Below, in pieces: positions 17,773 through 28,340 of a DNA stretch of 64,000 nt. This stretch comes from Enterococcus sp. RIT-PI-f (GTDB lineage Bacteria; Bacillota; Bacilli; Lactobacillales; Enterococcaceae), in NCBI RefSeq assembly GCF_001297065.1, contig NZ_LHOX01000018.1, positions 372,001 through 436,000 on the forward strand, written 5' to 3'. Position 1 is the first letter of the stretch, and each line of letters starts with the position of its first letter. The notes beneath the pieces are model-generated. The model had not been told where the DNA came from. It ran no database searches and saw nothing but the letters and a program-made list of their open reading frames with translations. Both the position numbers and the translations under genes were made by a program.

Positions 17773-19993
17773 ATTATTGTCGAATGAACCTACACCCCAA
17801 GCAATCAAAGAAACCAAACTGTATGAACAATGGGGATTGACCGAAGAAGAATACCGGATGATCAGTGAAGATATTCTAGGGCGTTTACCTAACTATACGG
17901 AAACGGGGTTGTTTTCAGTTATGTGGAGCGAACATTGTTCCTATAAAAACTCGAAACCAGTCTTGAAAAAATTCCCTACTACTGGACCGCAAGTGCTGCA
18001 AGGCCCGGGAGAAGGCGCAGGTATCGTTGATATTGGCGATGATTTGGCTGTCGTTTTCAAAGCGGAAAGCCATAATCACCCTTCAGCTGTCGAACCCTAT
18101 GAAGGGGCAGCAACCGGTGTTGGCGGCATTATTCGGGATATTTTCAGTATGGGTGCCCGTCCGATCGCCATTTTAGATTCATTGCGCTTTGGCGAATTAG
18201 ACAACCAACGGACGAAGTACTTATTGGAAGAAGTCGTGGCGGGCATTAGCGGGTACGGCAACTGTATAGGGATTCCAACTGTCGGCGGAGAAGTCGCTTT
18301 TGATTCTTGTTATGAAGGCAATCCGTTGGTCAATGCAATGTGCGTAGGGATTATCGACCATAAAGACATCCAAAAAGGACAGGCCAAAGGCGTAGGTAAT
18401 ACGATCATGTATGTTGGGGCGAAAACAGGACGCGATGGCATCCATGGGGCAACATTCGCTTCCGAGGAATTTGTAGAAGGTGAAGAGCAGCAGCGGTCAG
18501 CTGTCCAAGTTGGCGATCCTTTCATGGAAAAGCTGTTATTGGAGGCGTGTTTGGCGTTGATCGTGGACCATGCAGAGATTCTTGTCGGCATCCAGGATAT
18601 GGGGGCTGCTGGACTGGTATCTTCCAGTGCCGAGATGGCTTCAAAGGCTGGTTCTGGTTTGATATTGTACCTGGACGATGTGCCGCAGCGGGAGACCAAT
18701 ATGACGCCCTATGAAATGATGTTGTCTGAATCACAAGAGCGGATGTTGATCTGTGTCAAAAAAGGCCATGAAGCTGAAGTGGAAGCCTTGTTTTTGCAAT
18801 ACGAATTAGATGCCGTAGTCATTGGTGAAGTGACTGATGATGGCAATTACCGGCTGTTCCATCAAGGTGTTGAAGTGGCTAACCTGCCTGTTGATGCCTT
18901 AGCGGAAGATGCGCCAACTTATTATAAAGACATGGCAGAACCTGAGCGGATCGCTCGCTTCCATGGGATGGCTGACTTTGAACCCGAAGCGGTTTCTGCC
19001 GATGCATTGTTATTACAGTTGCTGCAGCAACCGACGATCGCATCAAAACGCAGCATTTTTGAAACGTATGATTCGCAAGTGCGTACCAATACTGTGGTTG
19101 GTCCCGGGAGTGACGCAGCCGTGGTTCGGATCAAAGGGACCAACAAAGCGTTGGCGATGACCACGGATTGCAATGCGCGTTATCTTTATCTTGACCCTGA
19201 GGTTGGTGGGCAGATCGCCGTTGCAGAGGCGGCCAGAAATATTGTTGCATCAGGGGGTAAACCCTTAGCAATCACTGATTGTTTGAACTTTGGTTCTCCA
19301 GATAAACCGGAAGGCTTTTGGGAGTTGGCGACAGCTGCGGATGGTATCTCAGCTGCGTGTACTGCATTGGGGACGCCAGTGATTTCTGGAAATGTGTCAT
19401 TGTATAACGAAACAAATGGACAGTCTGTTTATCCGACACCGGTGATTGGTATGGTTGGTTTGATCGAAGACTTGGCGCATATCACTACCCAAGCGTTCAA
19501 GCAGGCTGAAGACCTGATTTATGTGATCGGTGAGACGCAGCCTGATTTTAATGGCAGTGAGGTCCAAAAATTATTGACCCATGATATTGCTGGTAAGTTA
19601 ATGGCGTTTGACTTATCAATTGAAAAGAAACATCAAGACTGTGTATTAAGAGGGATTCAAGCGGGTGTCATCAATAGTGCTCATGATTGTGCAGAAGGCG
19701 GGTTGGCAGTCGCATTAGCTGAAGCCGCTTTCGATGGTGAATTTGGATTTGAGGCAGCATTCGATATGCCGGCAACCTGGTTGTTTGCCGAAACGCAATC
19801 CCGTTTTGTCGTATCAGTAGCGAAAGAAAACCGAGCAGCTTTTGAAACGCTGGCAGGAAACATTGCTCGACACGTTGGTCAAGTGACGACGACTGGTGAC
19901 ATGATATTTCGAATGCAAGATGACACTGTGACCGTGCCTGTGAAAGAGGCGAAAGCCAAATGGGAGGATGCAATACCATGTCTTATGAAGTAA
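17765..19993 (+). CDS. purL: Phosphoribosylformylglycinamidine synthase subunit PurL
   Basis: A 742-residue small-type PurL, the catalytic subunit converting FGAR to FGAM with [15 protein letters not shown] (catalytic His), [25 protein letters not shown] and QDMGAAGL are clear AIRS-superfamily motifs; a second AIRS-like half follows with GNVSLYNET and [14 protein letters not shown]. The length fits the Gram-positive three-subunit system with PurS and PurQ. It overlaps purQ by 8 bases and purF by 16. Confidence 0.96.
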   Translation: MDKLLSNEPTPQAIKETKLYEQWGLTEEEYRMISEDILGRLPNYTETGLFSVMWSEHCSYKNSKPVLKKFPTTGPQVLQGPGEGAGIVDIGDDLAVVFKAESHNHPSAVEPYEGAATGVGGIIRDIFSMGARPIAILDSLRFGELDNQRTKYLLEEVVAGISGYGNCIGIPTVGGEVAFDSCYEGNPLVNAMCVGIIDHKDIQKGQAKGVGNTIMYVGAKTGRDGIHGATFASEEFVEGEEQQRSAVQVGDPFMEKLLLEACLALIVDHAEILVGIQDMGAAGLVSSSAEMASKAGSGLILYLDDVPQRETNMTPYEMMLSESQERMLICVKKGHEAEVEALFLQYELDAVVIGEVTDDGNYRLFHQGVEVANLPVDALAEDAPTYYKDMAEPERIARFHGMADFEPEAVSADALLLQLLQQPTIASKRSIFETYDSQVRTNTVVGPGSDAAVVRIKGTNKALAMTTDCNARYLYLDPEVGGQIAVAEAARNIVASGGKPLAITDCLNFGSPDKPEGFWELATAADGISAACTALGTPVISGNVSLYNETNGQSVYPTPVIGMVGLIEDLAHITTQAFKQAEDLIYVIGETQPDFNGSEVQKLLTHDIAGKLMAFDLSIEKKHQDCVLRGIQAGVINSAHDCAEGGLAVALAEAAFDGEFGFEAAFDMPATWLFAETQSRFVVSVAKENRAAFETLAGNIARHVGQVTTTGDMIFRMQDDTVTVPVKEAKAKWEDAIPCLMK

Positions 19994-21399
19994 GAAGCTT
20001 AAATGAAGAATGCGGCGTGTTTGGTGTTTGGGGTCATCCCGACGCGGCTAGAGTGACTTACTTCGGCTTGCATAGTTTGCAGCACCGTGGGCAAGAAGGT
20101 GCTGGGATAGTAGCCAATCACCAAGGGCAGCTATCTGGACATCGTGATCTTGGCTTATTGGCTGAGGTGTTCTCGGATGAGCGTATATTGGATCGTTTGA
20201 CGGGGGAGGCCGCGATCGGGCATGTGCGTTATGCAACGGCTGGCAATGGCAGTGTGGATAACATTCAACCTTTTTTGTTCAAATTTTTTGATCAGCAGAT
20301 TGCATTGGCCCATAACGGCAATCTGACCAATGCTAAAACATTGCGAAGAACATTGGAATCTGATGGCGCGATCTTCCACTCGAATTCTGATACCGAGATT
20401 CTGATGCATTTGATTCGGCGAAGCAACCATATACATTTGATGGATCGGGTCAAAGAGGCATTGAATCAGGTCAAGGGCGGATTTGCGTATTTGTTGATCA
20501 CAGAAGATTCAATGATCGCAGCATTGGATCCAAATGGTTTCCGTCCATTATCGATTGGCCAAATGGTCAATGGGGCATATGTGATTGCTTCAGAAACTTG
20601 TGCTTTAGAAGTGATTGGTGCTTCCTTTATTCGTGATGTCCGACCAGGTGAAGTGGTGATCATCAATGATGAAGGTGTGCAGATCGAACAGTACACATAT
20701 GATGTCCAACCAGCCATCTGTGCGATGGAATTTATCTATTTTGCCCGACCTGATTCGAATATTGCTGGTGTCAATGTCCATCGTGCCCGCAAAAATATGG
20801 GTCGCCTGCTGGCGCAAGAGGCCGACGTTGAGGCGGATATGGTGATTGGTGTACCAAACTCTTCCTTGTCCGCTGCCAGCGGCTATGCGGAAGCTTCCGG
20901 TATTCCCTATGAGTTGGGCCTGGTAAAAAATCAATACATTGCGCGGACGTTCATTCAACCGACGCAAGAGTTGCGGGAACAAGGCGTGCGGATGAAACTT
21001 TCCGCTGTTCGAGGAGTGGTGGAAGGCAAGCGCGTGATTCTGGTGGATGATTCGATCGTTCGTGGTACGACCATACGCAGGATCGTCCAACTGTTGAAAG
21101 AAGCTGGTGCAAAAGAAGTCCATGTCCGGATTGGTTCACCACCGTTAAAATACCCTTGTTTTTACGGCATCGATATCCAAACTCGGGAAGAACTGATCGC
21201 TGCCCAATACAGCGAAACAGAGATTTGCCAAAAGATCGAAGCTGATTCCTTGGCTTTTTTGAGTGAAACTGGATTGATTGAAGCGATCGGTTTGCATTTT
21301 GATGCACCATACTCAGGGTTGTGCATGGCCTATTTCAACGGGGACTATCCGACACCTTTGTATGACTATGAAGCGAGTTATTTGGCATCTATCAAGTGA
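19978..21399 (+). CDS. purF: Amidophosphoribosyltransferase
   Basis: A 473-residue enzyme for the first committed step, PRPP plus glutamine to phosphoribosylamine. A short N-terminal propeptide ([11 protein letters not shown]) precedes the nucleophile Cys12 of ECGVFGVWG, indicating processing as in the Bacillus type. The phosphoribosyltransferase loop [13 protein letters not shown] is intact. The ATG at 19978 has GGGAGG upstream and overlaps the purL end. CxxC iron-sulfur ligands typical of this class are hard to place by eye and are not claimed. Confidence 0.95.
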   Translation: MSYEVRSLNEECGVFGVWGHPDAARVTYFGLHSLQHRGQEGAGIVANHQGQLSGHRDLGLLAEVFSDERILDRLTGEAAIGHVRYATAGNGSVDNIQPFLFKFFDQQIALAHNGNLTNAKTLRRTLESDGAIFHSNSDTEILMHLIRRSNHIHLMDRVKEALNQVKGGFAYLLITEDSMIAALDPNGFRPLSIGQMVNGAYVIASETCALEVIGASFIRDVRPGEVVIINDEGVQIEQYTYDVQPAICAMEFIYFARPDSNIAGVNVHRARKNMGRLLAQEADVEADMVIGVPNSSLSAASGYAEASGIPYELGLVKNQYIARTFIQPTQELREQGVRMKLSAVRGVVEGKRVILVDDSIVRGTTIRRIVQLLKEAGAKEVHVRIGSPPLKYPCFYGIDIQTREELIAAQYSETEICQKIEADSLAFLSETGLIEAIGLHFDAPYSGLCMAYFNGDYPTPLYDYEASYLASIK

Positions 21400-21499
21400 A
21401 AATCAGATAAATGAATCGTGAATCAAGGAAGCGTACGTCGTATATCTGGTATGGAACAGGTATGATCGACACGTGGATAGAAGGCAAGGAGGAAAATCA

Positions 21500-22555
21500 G
21501 TGGCAAACGCATATGCAAAAGCTGGCGTAGATGTTCACGCGGGCTATGAAGTAGTGGAGCGAATCAAAAAGCATGTCAAACGGACAGAACGTTTGGGTGT
21601 GATGGGGGCCTTAGGCGGGTTCGGCGGTTGTTTCGATCTATCTGCTTATCAATTGAAAGAACCAGTGTTGGTTTCGGGTACGGATGGCGTCGGCACCAAG
21701 TTGTTGCTAGCCATCCAACGCAATCAGCATCAAACGATCGGTATTGATTGTGTCGCCATGTGTGTCAATGATATCGTGGCGCAAGGTGCGGAACCCATCT
21801 ATTTTTTGGATTATGTCGCAGTAGGGAAAAATGACCCAACCAAAATCGAACAGATCGTTGCAGGGGTTGCAGAAGGATGTGTGCAAGCAGGTGCGGCATT
21901 GATTGGTGGAGAAACAGCAGAAATGCCCGGCATGTATGCACCAGAAGAATACGATTTAGCCGGCTTTGCGGTGGGAATCGTTGAGAAGCAGCAATTGGTA
22001 ACTGGCGCATCAATCGACGCAGGCTATGATTTGATAGGTCTGCCATCTTCCGGCATCCACTCCAACGGCTATTCATTGGTCAGAAAAGTTCTTTTTGAGC
22101 AGGCTGGACTAACTGGCGATGAAGTTTTTGCTGAGTTGGGCGATGAAAAATTAGGCGATGTCTTGCTTGAGCCTACGAAAATATACGTAGATTCGCTGAA
22201 ACCAATTTTGCAACATCAATTGGCTGCAGGGCTTTCTCATATCACGGGTGGCGGGTTTATTGAAAACATTCCCCGGATGCTGCCAAGTGGCTTAGGTGCG
22301 GAGATTCAGGTAGGTTCTTGGGACGTTTTGCCGATTTTTGAATTGATTGCGTCACTTGGCAAGATCCCTCAGCATGAATTGTATGAGATCTTTAATATGG
22401 GTATTGGCATGGTGATTGCTGCAGCGCCGGAAAACACGCCTTTGATTCTTGCCTTGCTTGCAGAACAAGGTGAAGCGGCACGTGTGATCGGTCAAGTGGT
22501 GGCGCTGGATACAGCAGAACAGCCGCTTGTGCGCATCATCGAGGAAGCACTATGA
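21500..22555 (+). CDS. purM: Phosphoribosylformylglycinamidine cyclo-ligase
   Basis: A 351-residue AIR synthetase. The start is GTG at 21500 ([15 protein letters not shown]) with AAGGAGGAAAATCA before it; frames further upstream lack a ribosome site. [20 protein letters not shown] and [13 protein letters not shown] are typical of the family. A 100-bp gap after purF, the longest in the operon, contains no clear terminator; a minor internal promoter there is possible. Confidence 0.95.
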   Translation: MANAYAKAGVDVHAGYEVVERIKKHVKRTERLGVMGALGGFGGCFDLSAYQLKEPVLVSGTDGVGTKLLLAIQRNQHQTIGIDCVAMCVNDIVAQGAEPIYFLDYVAVGKNDPTKIEQIVAGVAEGCVQAGAALIGGETAEMPGMYAPEEYDLAGFAVGIVEKQQLVTGASIDAGYDLIGLPSSGIHSNGYSLVRKVLFEQAGLTGDEVFAELGDEKLGDVLLEPTKIYVDSLKPILQHQLAAGLSHITGGGFIENIPRMLPSGLGAEIQVGSWDVLPIFELIASLGKIPQHELYEIFNMGIGMVIAAAPENTPLILALLAEQGEAARVIGQVVALDTAEQPLVRIIEEAL

Positions 22556-23121
22556 GAATCGCTGTTTTCGCATCCGGGACGGGCACCAATTATCGCGCGA
22601 TCGCAGCAGCTGCGGCAAAAGGACAACTGCCCCATGTGGAACTAGCCTTGGTGTTGTCAGACCGTGAAGCGGCACCTGTATTAGCTAAAGCAGCTGCAGA
22701 CGCAGTACCGCAAGCATTTGTTGATCCGAAAGCTTATGCGTCAAAGGTGGCTTTTGAGACGCATATTTTAGCGCTTTTACAGGAACAACAGATTGAGTTG
22801 ATCGTTTTGGCGGGTTATATGCGTATTATCGGCCAAACACTGCTGGATGCGTATCGTGGGAAAATCATTAATATTCATCCATCGTTGTTGCCTAGTTTTC
22901 CCGGGAAAAATGGGCTTGCGGATGCCTTTGCTTATGGCGTCAAGATCACAGGAGCTACCGTTCATTATGTCGATGCCGGCATAGATACGGGGCCGATCAT
23001 CGCACAGGAGATGATTCGGATCACAGAAGACGATACATTAGCGACCGTAACTGAAAAAATGCACCAAATCGAACATCGATTATATCCAGCTGTATTGGCT
23101 AAATTGACTGAAAAGGGGTAG
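22552..23121 (+). CDS. purN: Phosphoribosylglycinamide formyltransferase
   Basis: A 189-residue GAR transformylase using 10-formyltetrahydrofolate. [17 protein letters not shown] is the nucleotide-binding start; catalytic residues are in [12 protein letters not shown] and [16 protein letters not shown]. The ATG overlaps the purM stop (ATGA). Length is normal for the monofunctional enzyme. Confidence 0.95.
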   Translation: MRIAVFASGTGTNYRAIAAAAAKGQLPHVELALVLSDREAAPVLAKAAADAVPQAFVDPKAYASKVAFETHILALLQEQQIELIVLAGYMRIIGQTLLDAYRGKIINIHPSLLPSFPGKNGLADAFAYGVKITGATVHYVDAGIDTGPIIAQEMIRITEDDTLATVTEKMHQIEHRLYPAVLAKLTEKG

Positions 23122-23125
23122 TATC

Positions 23126-24661
23126 TTGAAAAAAAGAGCATTGATCAGTGTATCAGATAAAAAAGGAATCATCGCTTTTGCACAGGCGTTGCATGACATG
23201 GATATTGACATCATTTCCACAGGAGGCACCAAAGCAGCGTTAGAGGCGGCCAACCTGCCAACGATTGGTATCGAAGAGGTCACTGGCTTTCCAGAAATGA
23301 TGGATGGTAGGGTCAAAACACTGCATCCTTTGATCCATGGGGGGTTATTGGGGCGCCGTGATTTGGCTAGTCACATGGAAGCGATGGCAGCTCATGATAT
23401 CCAACCAATCGATTTGGTTGTGGTCAATTTGTATCCCTTTAAAGAAACGATCAGCAAAGAAGGTGTCACGGAAGCGGAAGCGATTGAGAATATCGATATT
23501 GGCGGCCCAAGCATGCTGCGATCAGCAGCCAAAAACTTTGCCTCAGTGACCGTGATCGTTGATCCCGCAGATTATACAACTGTGTTAGAAGAGTTGGCCA
23601 GCGGAGAAACGACTCTGACGACCCGCAAGCGTTTAGCAGCCAAAGTTTTTCGTCATACAGCCGCTTATGATGCGTTGATCGGTGACTATCTGACAAGCGT
23701 TGTCCAGGAAGAGCAGCCAGAAACATTGACCAAGACATATACATTAAAACAAGCATTGCGTTACGGAGAAAATAGCCATCAGCGTGCGTTGTTCTATCAA
23801 TCAGCGCTGCCTGTACCCTACTCCATCGCAAGTGCTGAACAAATTCATGGCAAAGAATTGTCCTATAACAATATCAAAGATGCGGATGCCGCTTTGCGGA
23901 TTGCCCAAGAATTTACAGCGCCGGCGGCAGTGGTCCTAAAACATATGAATCCTTGCGGGATTGGCACAGCAGATACGATTGCCGCAGCTTTCCAAAAAGC
24001 CTTTGAGGCCGACCCAGTATCAATTTTTGGCGGCATCGTTGTGTTGAACCGTCCGGTTGATCTTGCTACGGCCGAACAACTTTCAGGCATCTTTCTAGAA
24101 ATCGTGATCGCTCCAGCTTTTGCAGCCGATGCCTTTTCGTTGTTGGCGAAAAAGAAAAACTTGCGTTTGTTGACAGTCGAATTTGCTGAAGCAACCAACG
24201 AACCGGAGATCGTTTCGGTTTTAGGCGGCTTATTGGTTCAAGACCCAGATGATCAGATGGAAACAGCGGCTGATTGGCAAGTGGTCACGCAGCGTGTTCC
24301 TTCTGACGAGGAAACAGCGGCGCTGGCATTTGCTTGGAAAGCGGTCAAGCACGTCAAATCGAATGCCATCGTATTAGCAAACCAACAGCAAACTGTCGGG
24401 ATCGGTGCGGGCCAAATGAATCGTGTGGGTTCTGTGAAAATTGCGATCGAACAAGCCGAAGCCAGCGGCAATATTGAAGGTGCCGTTCTAGCCAGTGATG
24501 CCTTTTTCCCGATGGACGATAGTGTTGCTTATGCAGCTGAACATGGGATCAAAGCAATCATTCAACCTGGCGGCAGTATCAAAGACCAAGCGTCGATTGA
24601 AATGGCGGATAAACATGGTATCACGATGGTCTTCACTGGCGTCCGTCATTTCAAACATTAA
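23126..24661 (+). CDS. purH: Bifunctional AICAR transformylase/IMP cyclohydrolase
   Basis: A 511-residue enzyme for the last two steps to IMP. The N-terminal IMP cyclohydrolase domain starts [14 protein letters not shown] with STGGTKAAL; the C-terminal transformylase has YGENSHQRA and [12 protein letters not shown], including the active-site Lys-His. The start is TTG at 23126 after AAAAGGGG; there is no closer ATG that preserves the N-terminus. It lies 4 bp after purN. Confidence 0.95.
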   Translation: MKKRALISVSDKKGIIAFAQALHDMDIDIISTGGTKAALEAANLPTIGIEEVTGFPEMMDGRVKTLHPLIHGGLLGRRDLASHMEAMAAHDIQPIDLVVVNLYPFKETISKEGVTEAEAIENIDIGGPSMLRSAAKNFASVTVIVDPADYTTVLEELASGETTLTTRKRLAAKVFRHTAAYDALIGDYLTSVVQEEQPETLTKTYTLKQALRYGENSHQRALFYQSALPVPYSIASAEQIHGKELSYNNIKDADAALRIAQEFTAPAAVVLKHMNPCGIGTADTIAAAFQKAFEADPVSIFGGIVVLNRPVDLATAEQLSGIFLEIVIAPAFAADAFSLLAKKKNLRLLTVEFAEATNEPEIVSVLGGLLVQDPDDQMETAADWQVVTQRVPSDEETAALAFAWKAVKHVKSNAIVLANQQQTVGIGAGQMNRVGSVKIAIEQAEASGNIEGAVLASDAFFPMDDSVAYAAEHGIKAIIQPGGSIKDQASIEMADKHGITMVFTGVRHFKH

Positions 24662-24676
24662 AAGTGAGGGACCTTT

Positions 24677-25951
24677 ATGAAATTATTGATTATCGGTAGT
24701 GGCGGCCGTGAACATGCGATTGCCAAGAAATGTGTAGCAGATCCGCAAGTAACGCGGGTTTTCTGCGCCCCAGGCAATCCTGGGATGCAGCAAGATGGTA
24801 TCGAATTGGTGGCCATTGCTGAAACGGATCATCAGCTGTTGATCGAATTTGCCATTGAGCACCAAGTTGCTTGGACTTTTGTCGGACCTGAAGTCCCCTT
24901 GTTAAATGGCATTGTCGACGATTTTCAAGCGGCTGGCCTGCAAATATTTGGTCCGAGTAAACAAGCGGCAATGATTGAAGGATCTAAGGCGTTTGCCAAA
25001 GAAATCATGGAGACGAATCAGATTCCGACGGCTGCTTACCGCAGCTTCACTGATAGTCTTGAGGCCAAAGCGTATATTGCAGAAAAAGGTGCGCCGATCG
25101 TGATCAAGGCCGATGGATTAGCAGCTGGTAAAGGGGTCGTTGTAGCGACGACAGTTGAAGAAGCCCTTGATGCTGTGACAGCGATGCTGGAACAAAATAG
25201 GTTTGGTGACAGTGGTGCGAAAGTGGTGGTTGAAGATTTTTTGGCAGGAGAAGAGTTTTCACTGCTGGCCTTTGTCAAAGAGGATAAGGTCTACCCGATG
25301 GTCATTGCCCAAGATCATAAGCGCGCCTATGACCATGACTTAGGTCCGAACACTGGCGGCATGGGTGCGTATTCTCCGGTACCGCAAATCAGTCAAGACA
25401 TCGTGGACCAAGCAATCCGCGAAGTTTTGCACCCGGCAGCGCAAGGGATGATCGATCGTGGTACGCCATTTGTCGGCATTCTGTATGCAGGATTGATCGC
25501 GACCGATGAAGGTCCTAAAGTAATTGAATTCAATGCCCGATTTGGTGATCCTGAAACGCAGGTGGTTTTGAATCGATTGGACAGCTCATTGCCAGCAATC
25601 ATTAGTGCGTTATTGGCAAACCAAGAACCAGACATTGTGTGGAATGATCGTGCCTCTATCGGTGTTGTCCTTGCCGCTGAAGGCTATCCTGAAGCGTATC
25701 AAACAGGATCAGTGGTCCCAACAAAGGCGCCGAAAACTGCGCAACTCTATTATGCGGGTGTGGCAGATGATGATCAAAATGGACTTTTGAGTGCAAACGG
25801 TGGCCGTGTGATGCTGGTGGAAGTGACAGCATCTGACCTAGCCAGTGCACAAACTGAAGTCTATCGCGTGATTGATCGTTTGTCTTTAGATGGATTGTTT
25901 TACCGCAGAGATATCGGGGACAAAGCACTGCGCTTATCTAGAGAAGCATAG
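24677..25951 (+). CDS. purD: Phosphoribosylamine-glycine ligase
   Basis: A 424-residue ATP-grasp enzyme making GAR. MKLLIIGSGGREHAIA is the N-terminal signature; PIVIKADGLAAGKGVVVA is the ATP-grasp loop, and GPKVIEFNARFGDPETQ the metal-binding segment. GTGAGGGAC precedes the ATG. Last gene of the purCSQLFMNHD operon, closed by the terminator at 25970. Confidence 0.96.
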   Translation: MKLLIIGSGGREHAIAKKCVADPQVTRVFCAPGNPGMQQDGIELVAIAETDHQLLIEFAIEHQVAWTFVGPEVPLLNGIVDDFQAAGLQIFGPSKQAAMIEGSKAFAKEIMETNQIPTAAYRSFTDSLEAKAYIAEKGAPIVIKADGLAAGKGVVVATTVEEALDAVTAMLEQNRFGDSGAKVVVEDFLAGEEFSLLAFVKEDKVYPMVIAQDHKRAYDHDLGPNTGGMGAYSPVPQISQDIVDQAIREVLHPAAQGMIDRGTPFVGILYAGLIATDEGPKVIEFNARFGDPETQVVLNRLDSSLPAIISALLANQEPDIVWNDRASIGVVLAAEGYPEAYQTGSVVPTKAPKTAQLYYAGVADDDQNGLLSANGGRVMLVEVTASDLASAQTEVYRVIDRLSLDGLFYRRDIGDKALRLSREA

Positions 25952-25969
25952 CCGCGGCTATGAATAGAG

Positions 25970-26000
25970 AACTGTTGATCCTGGGATCGACAGTTTTTTT
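25970..26000 (+). terminator. Terminator of the purC-purD operon
   Basis: AACTGTTGATCC / GGATCGACAGTT (one wobble) with TG loop and T7. It is preceded by a 16-base perfect palindrome at 25948-25963 overlapping the purD stop. Confidence 0.9.
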
Positions 26001-26080
26001 GACGCTTTTCGCACAATCCGTATAGCGTTTTCAAAAGAATGTGCTAAAATGAGATGTACGGTAAAAAGGAGGAACACTTA

Positions 26081-26995
26081 GTGAAAAAAATAAAATTTGG
26101 TCCAACAGATATTGAGGTTTCAAGTGTGATTTTAGGTCTGATGCGCATCAATCAAGCCAAAGATCCAGTCAAAGTATTAACGACAGCCATTGATAATGAG
26201 ATTACGTTCTTTGATCATGCTGATATTTATGGCGGCGGGGAATGTGAAACGATTTTTGCTGATGCTTTGGCAAAAACAGATGCCAAACGAGAAGCATTGT
26301 TCATCCAATCCAAATGCGGGATCGTTCCTGGAAAAATGTTCGATTTTTCAAAAGAACATATCATTTCATCTGTTGAAGGCAGTTTGAAACGGTTAAATAC
26401 GGATTATCTAGATGCTTTATTGCTACATCGGCCAGATACGTTGTTTGAACCAGAAGAAGTAGCGGCAGCGTTTGATCAACTTGAAAAAGATGGCAAAGTC
26501 AAATACTTTGGTGTCAGCAATCAAAAACCAGGACAAATTGAATTGTTGAAAAAATATGTGTCGCAACCATTGGTGGCCAATCAATTACAATTTGGTATTA
26601 TGCATACCGGTATGATCGACCAAGGCATCCATGTCAATATGACAGATGGCGGCAGCGTGGATCACGATGGGGAAATCTTAGAATATTCCCGCTTGCATGA
26701 TATGACGATCCAGGCATGGTCACCTTACCAATATGGCTTCTTCGAAGGTGTCTTTATCGATAACGATAAGTTCCCTGAATTGAACGAAAAACTTGTTGCG
26801 TTGGCAGACAAATACAAGACGACACCAACGGGGATCGCCTCGGCATGGATCTTGCGTCACCCTGCGAACATTCAAGTGATTGCCGGCACGATGACACCGC
26901 ATCGTATCGAAGAGATTGCGCAAGCTTCTGAGATCGTTTTAACAAGAGAAGAGTGGTATGACGTGTATAAAGCCGCTGGCAATATTCTGCCTTAA
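26081..26995 (+). CDS. Aldo/keto reductase (YdhF-like)
   Basis: A 304-residue NADPH-dependent oxidoreductase of the AKR superfamily. The catalytic tetrad is visible as Asp and Tyr in HADIYGGG, Lys in QSKCGI and His in LLHRPD. VSNQKPGQIELL and AWSPYQYG are typical of YdhF-type members. The start is GTG at 26081 with AAGGAGGAACACTTA; the reading frame extends upstream but past the ribosome site. Single gene between two terminators. The substrate is unknown. Confidence 0.88.
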   Translation: MKKIKFGPTDIEVSSVILGLMRINQAKDPVKVLTTAIDNEITFFDHADIYGGGECETIFADALAKTDAKREALFIQSKCGIVPGKMFDFSKEHIISSVEGSLKRLNTDYLDALLLHRPDTLFEPEEVAAAFDQLEKDGKVKYFGVSNQKPGQIELLKKYVSQPLVANQLQFGIMHTGMIDQGIHVNMTDGGSVDHDGEILEYSRLHDMTIQAWSPYQYGFFEGVFIDNDKFPELNEKLVALADKYKTTPTGIASAWILRHPANIQVIAGTMTPHRIEEIAQASEIVLTREEWYDVYKAAGNILP

Positions 26996-27027
26996 TTCAG
27001 ATACAATCACAAATTTGGCTAATTTAA

Positions 27028-27071
27028 GGGGTTAATGTTCGTAATAAACGAACATTAACCCCTTTTTTTTT
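27028..27071 (+). terminator. Terminator of the aldo/keto reductase gene, containing a PurBox-like core
   Basis: A perfect 14-bp stem (27028-27041 with 27049-27062) with loop TAATAAA and T8-9. The 3' arm with the loop reads AATAAACGAACATTA, sharing AAACGAACATTA with the purE box, so the DNA here may also be a PurR site for guaC. Confidence 0.92.
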
Positions 27072-27119
27072 AAAAATATTTTGATAATGCTTGTATTTCG
27101 TTGTTCCCTGGTTTAAATT
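27049..27119 (+). promoter_or_regulatory. Predicted guaC promoter with PurBox at the same spacing as purE/purC
   Basis: TTGTAT (27091-27096), 17-bp spacer, TAAATT (27114-27119). The CGAA core at 27049-27052 begins exactly 42 bp before the -35, as in purE (42) and purC (43). The promoter hexamers are moderate matches; the shared spacing is the main support. Confidence 0.55.
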
Positions 27120-27192
27120 GTTGTGGGCGTTAAAAATAGGCGATGCCATTTACCGCTTGCTTCACTCTTAATAAGATTTGGAGGATATTTTT

Positions 27193-28179
27193 ATGTTTGA
27201 CATGAAAGTTTTTGATTACGAGGATATACAATTGATCCCGAATAAATGCATTGTGGATAGTCGTTCTGAATGTGACACGACTGTGACACTAGGGAAGCAT
27301 TCATTTAAAATGCCGGTCGTTCCTGCGAATATGCAAACGATCATTGATGATACGATTGCTGAATTTTTAGCTGAAAATGGCTATTTTTACATTATGCACC
27401 GCTTTGATGAGGAAGCGCGTATTCCTTTTATCAAAAAAATGAAGAGTCGCGGATTGATTGCGTCAATCAGTGTCGGGGTCAAAGAAAATGAATATCGCTT
27501 TGTCGAAGACTTGGCAGCAGAAGGCTTAGTCCCTGACTATATTACGATCGATATCGCCCACGGGCATTCAAATGCTGTGATCAATATGATCCAACATATC
27601 AAGAAACACTTGCCAGAGGCGTTTGTGATCGCCGGTAATGTGGGTACCCCTGAAGCAGTCCGAGAATTAGAAAATGCTGGAGCAGATGCAACGAAAGTTG
27701 GGATCGGACCAGGAAAAGTGTGTATCACGAAAATCAAAACTGGTTTTGGTACAGGTGGCTGGCAGTTGGCAGCGTTACGCTGGTGCGCCAAAGCAGCCCG
27801 CAAACCAATCATTGCCGATGGCGGGATTCGGACCCACGGCGACATTGCGAAGTCTGTGCGTTTCGGTGCGACGATGGTCATGATCGGCTCACTGTTCGCC
27901 GGCCACGAAGAATCACCTGGGGAAACGAAGGTGGAAAATGGCGTAGTCATGAAAGAATACTTTGGTTCTGCATCAGAATTCCAAAAAGGCGAGAAGAAAA
28001 ACGTAGAAGGCAAAAAAATCTGGATCCAATACAAAGGTTCTTTGAAAGATACTTTAGTAGAAATGCAGCAAGATTTGCAATCATCGATTTCGTATGCCGG
28101 TGGGAAAGATTTAGAAGCGATCCGCAAAGTAGACTACGTGATCGTGAAAAACTCAATTTTCAATGGCGACACGATTTGA
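27193..28179 (+). CDS. guaC: GMP reductase
   Basis: A 328-residue IMPDH/GMPR-family enzyme that converts GMP to IMP with NADPH, allowing guanine nucleotides to feed the adenine pool. The catalytic Cys lies in GPGKVCITK, and [15 protein letters not shown] is the phosphate-binding region. It lacks CBS domains and has the length of the short GuaC class, separating it from GuaB. The ATG at 27193 has TTGGAGGAT upstream. Probably part of the purine regulon through the PurBox-like site at 27049. Confidence 0.94.
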   Translation: MFDMKVFDYEDIQLIPNKCIVDSRSECDTTVTLGKHSFKMPVVPANMQTIIDDTIAEFLAENGYFYIMHRFDEEARIPFIKKMKSRGLIASISVGVKENEYRFVEDLAAEGLVPDYITIDIAHGHSNAVINMIQHIKKHLPEAFVIAGNVGTPEAVRELENAGADATKVGIGPGKVCITKIKTGFGTGGWQLAALRWCAKAARKPIIADGGIRTHGDIAKSVRFGATMVMIGSLFAGHEESPGETKVENGVVMKEYFGSASEFQKGEKKNVEGKKIWIQYKGSLKDTLVEMQQDLQSSISYAGGKDLEAIRKVDYVIVKNSIFNGDTI

Positions 28180-28218
28180 TTCAGTTCAGTTGCTGAATGC
28201 TCACGCGTGACCACTGCA

Positions 28219-28253
28219 AGCAGTGCTGTTTTTAGACAGTGCTGCTTTTTTTT
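28219..28253 (+). terminator. Terminator of guaC
   Basis: AGCAGTGCTGT / ACAGTGCTGCT stem (two G:T pairs) with a short T-rich loop and T8. Confidence 0.88.
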
Positions 28254-28288
28254 GCAGCGGAAAGATTTTGTTTTGCATCAATCTTCGC

Positions 28289-28327
28289 TATAATAGACAG
28301 AGTAAACTATGATTACAATTATTGTAA
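28289..28327 (+). promoter_or_regulatory. mnaA -10 and downstream palindrome
   Basis: TATAAT at 28289-28294 with only a weak -35. Just past the expected start, TTACAAT-T-ATTGTAA (28313-28327) is a perfect palindrome that could be an operator. The regulator is unknown. Confidence 0.45.
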
Positions 28328-28340
28328 AGAGTGCAGGTGA

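Noticed and set aside
18310-18699. Long minus-strand frames inside purL
   Set aside because: Antisense to an intact conserved enzyme with no start signals; explained by codon bias.
25948-25963. Perfect palindrome CATAGCCGCGGCTATG at the purD stop as an operator
   Set aside because: It lies in the stop region just before a terminator at the end of an operon; it is more simply part of the 3' RNA structure.
27537-28127. 196-residue minus-strand ORF within guaC
   Set aside because: Antisense shadow of a highly conserved gene; the translation is low-complexity and lacks a ribosome site.
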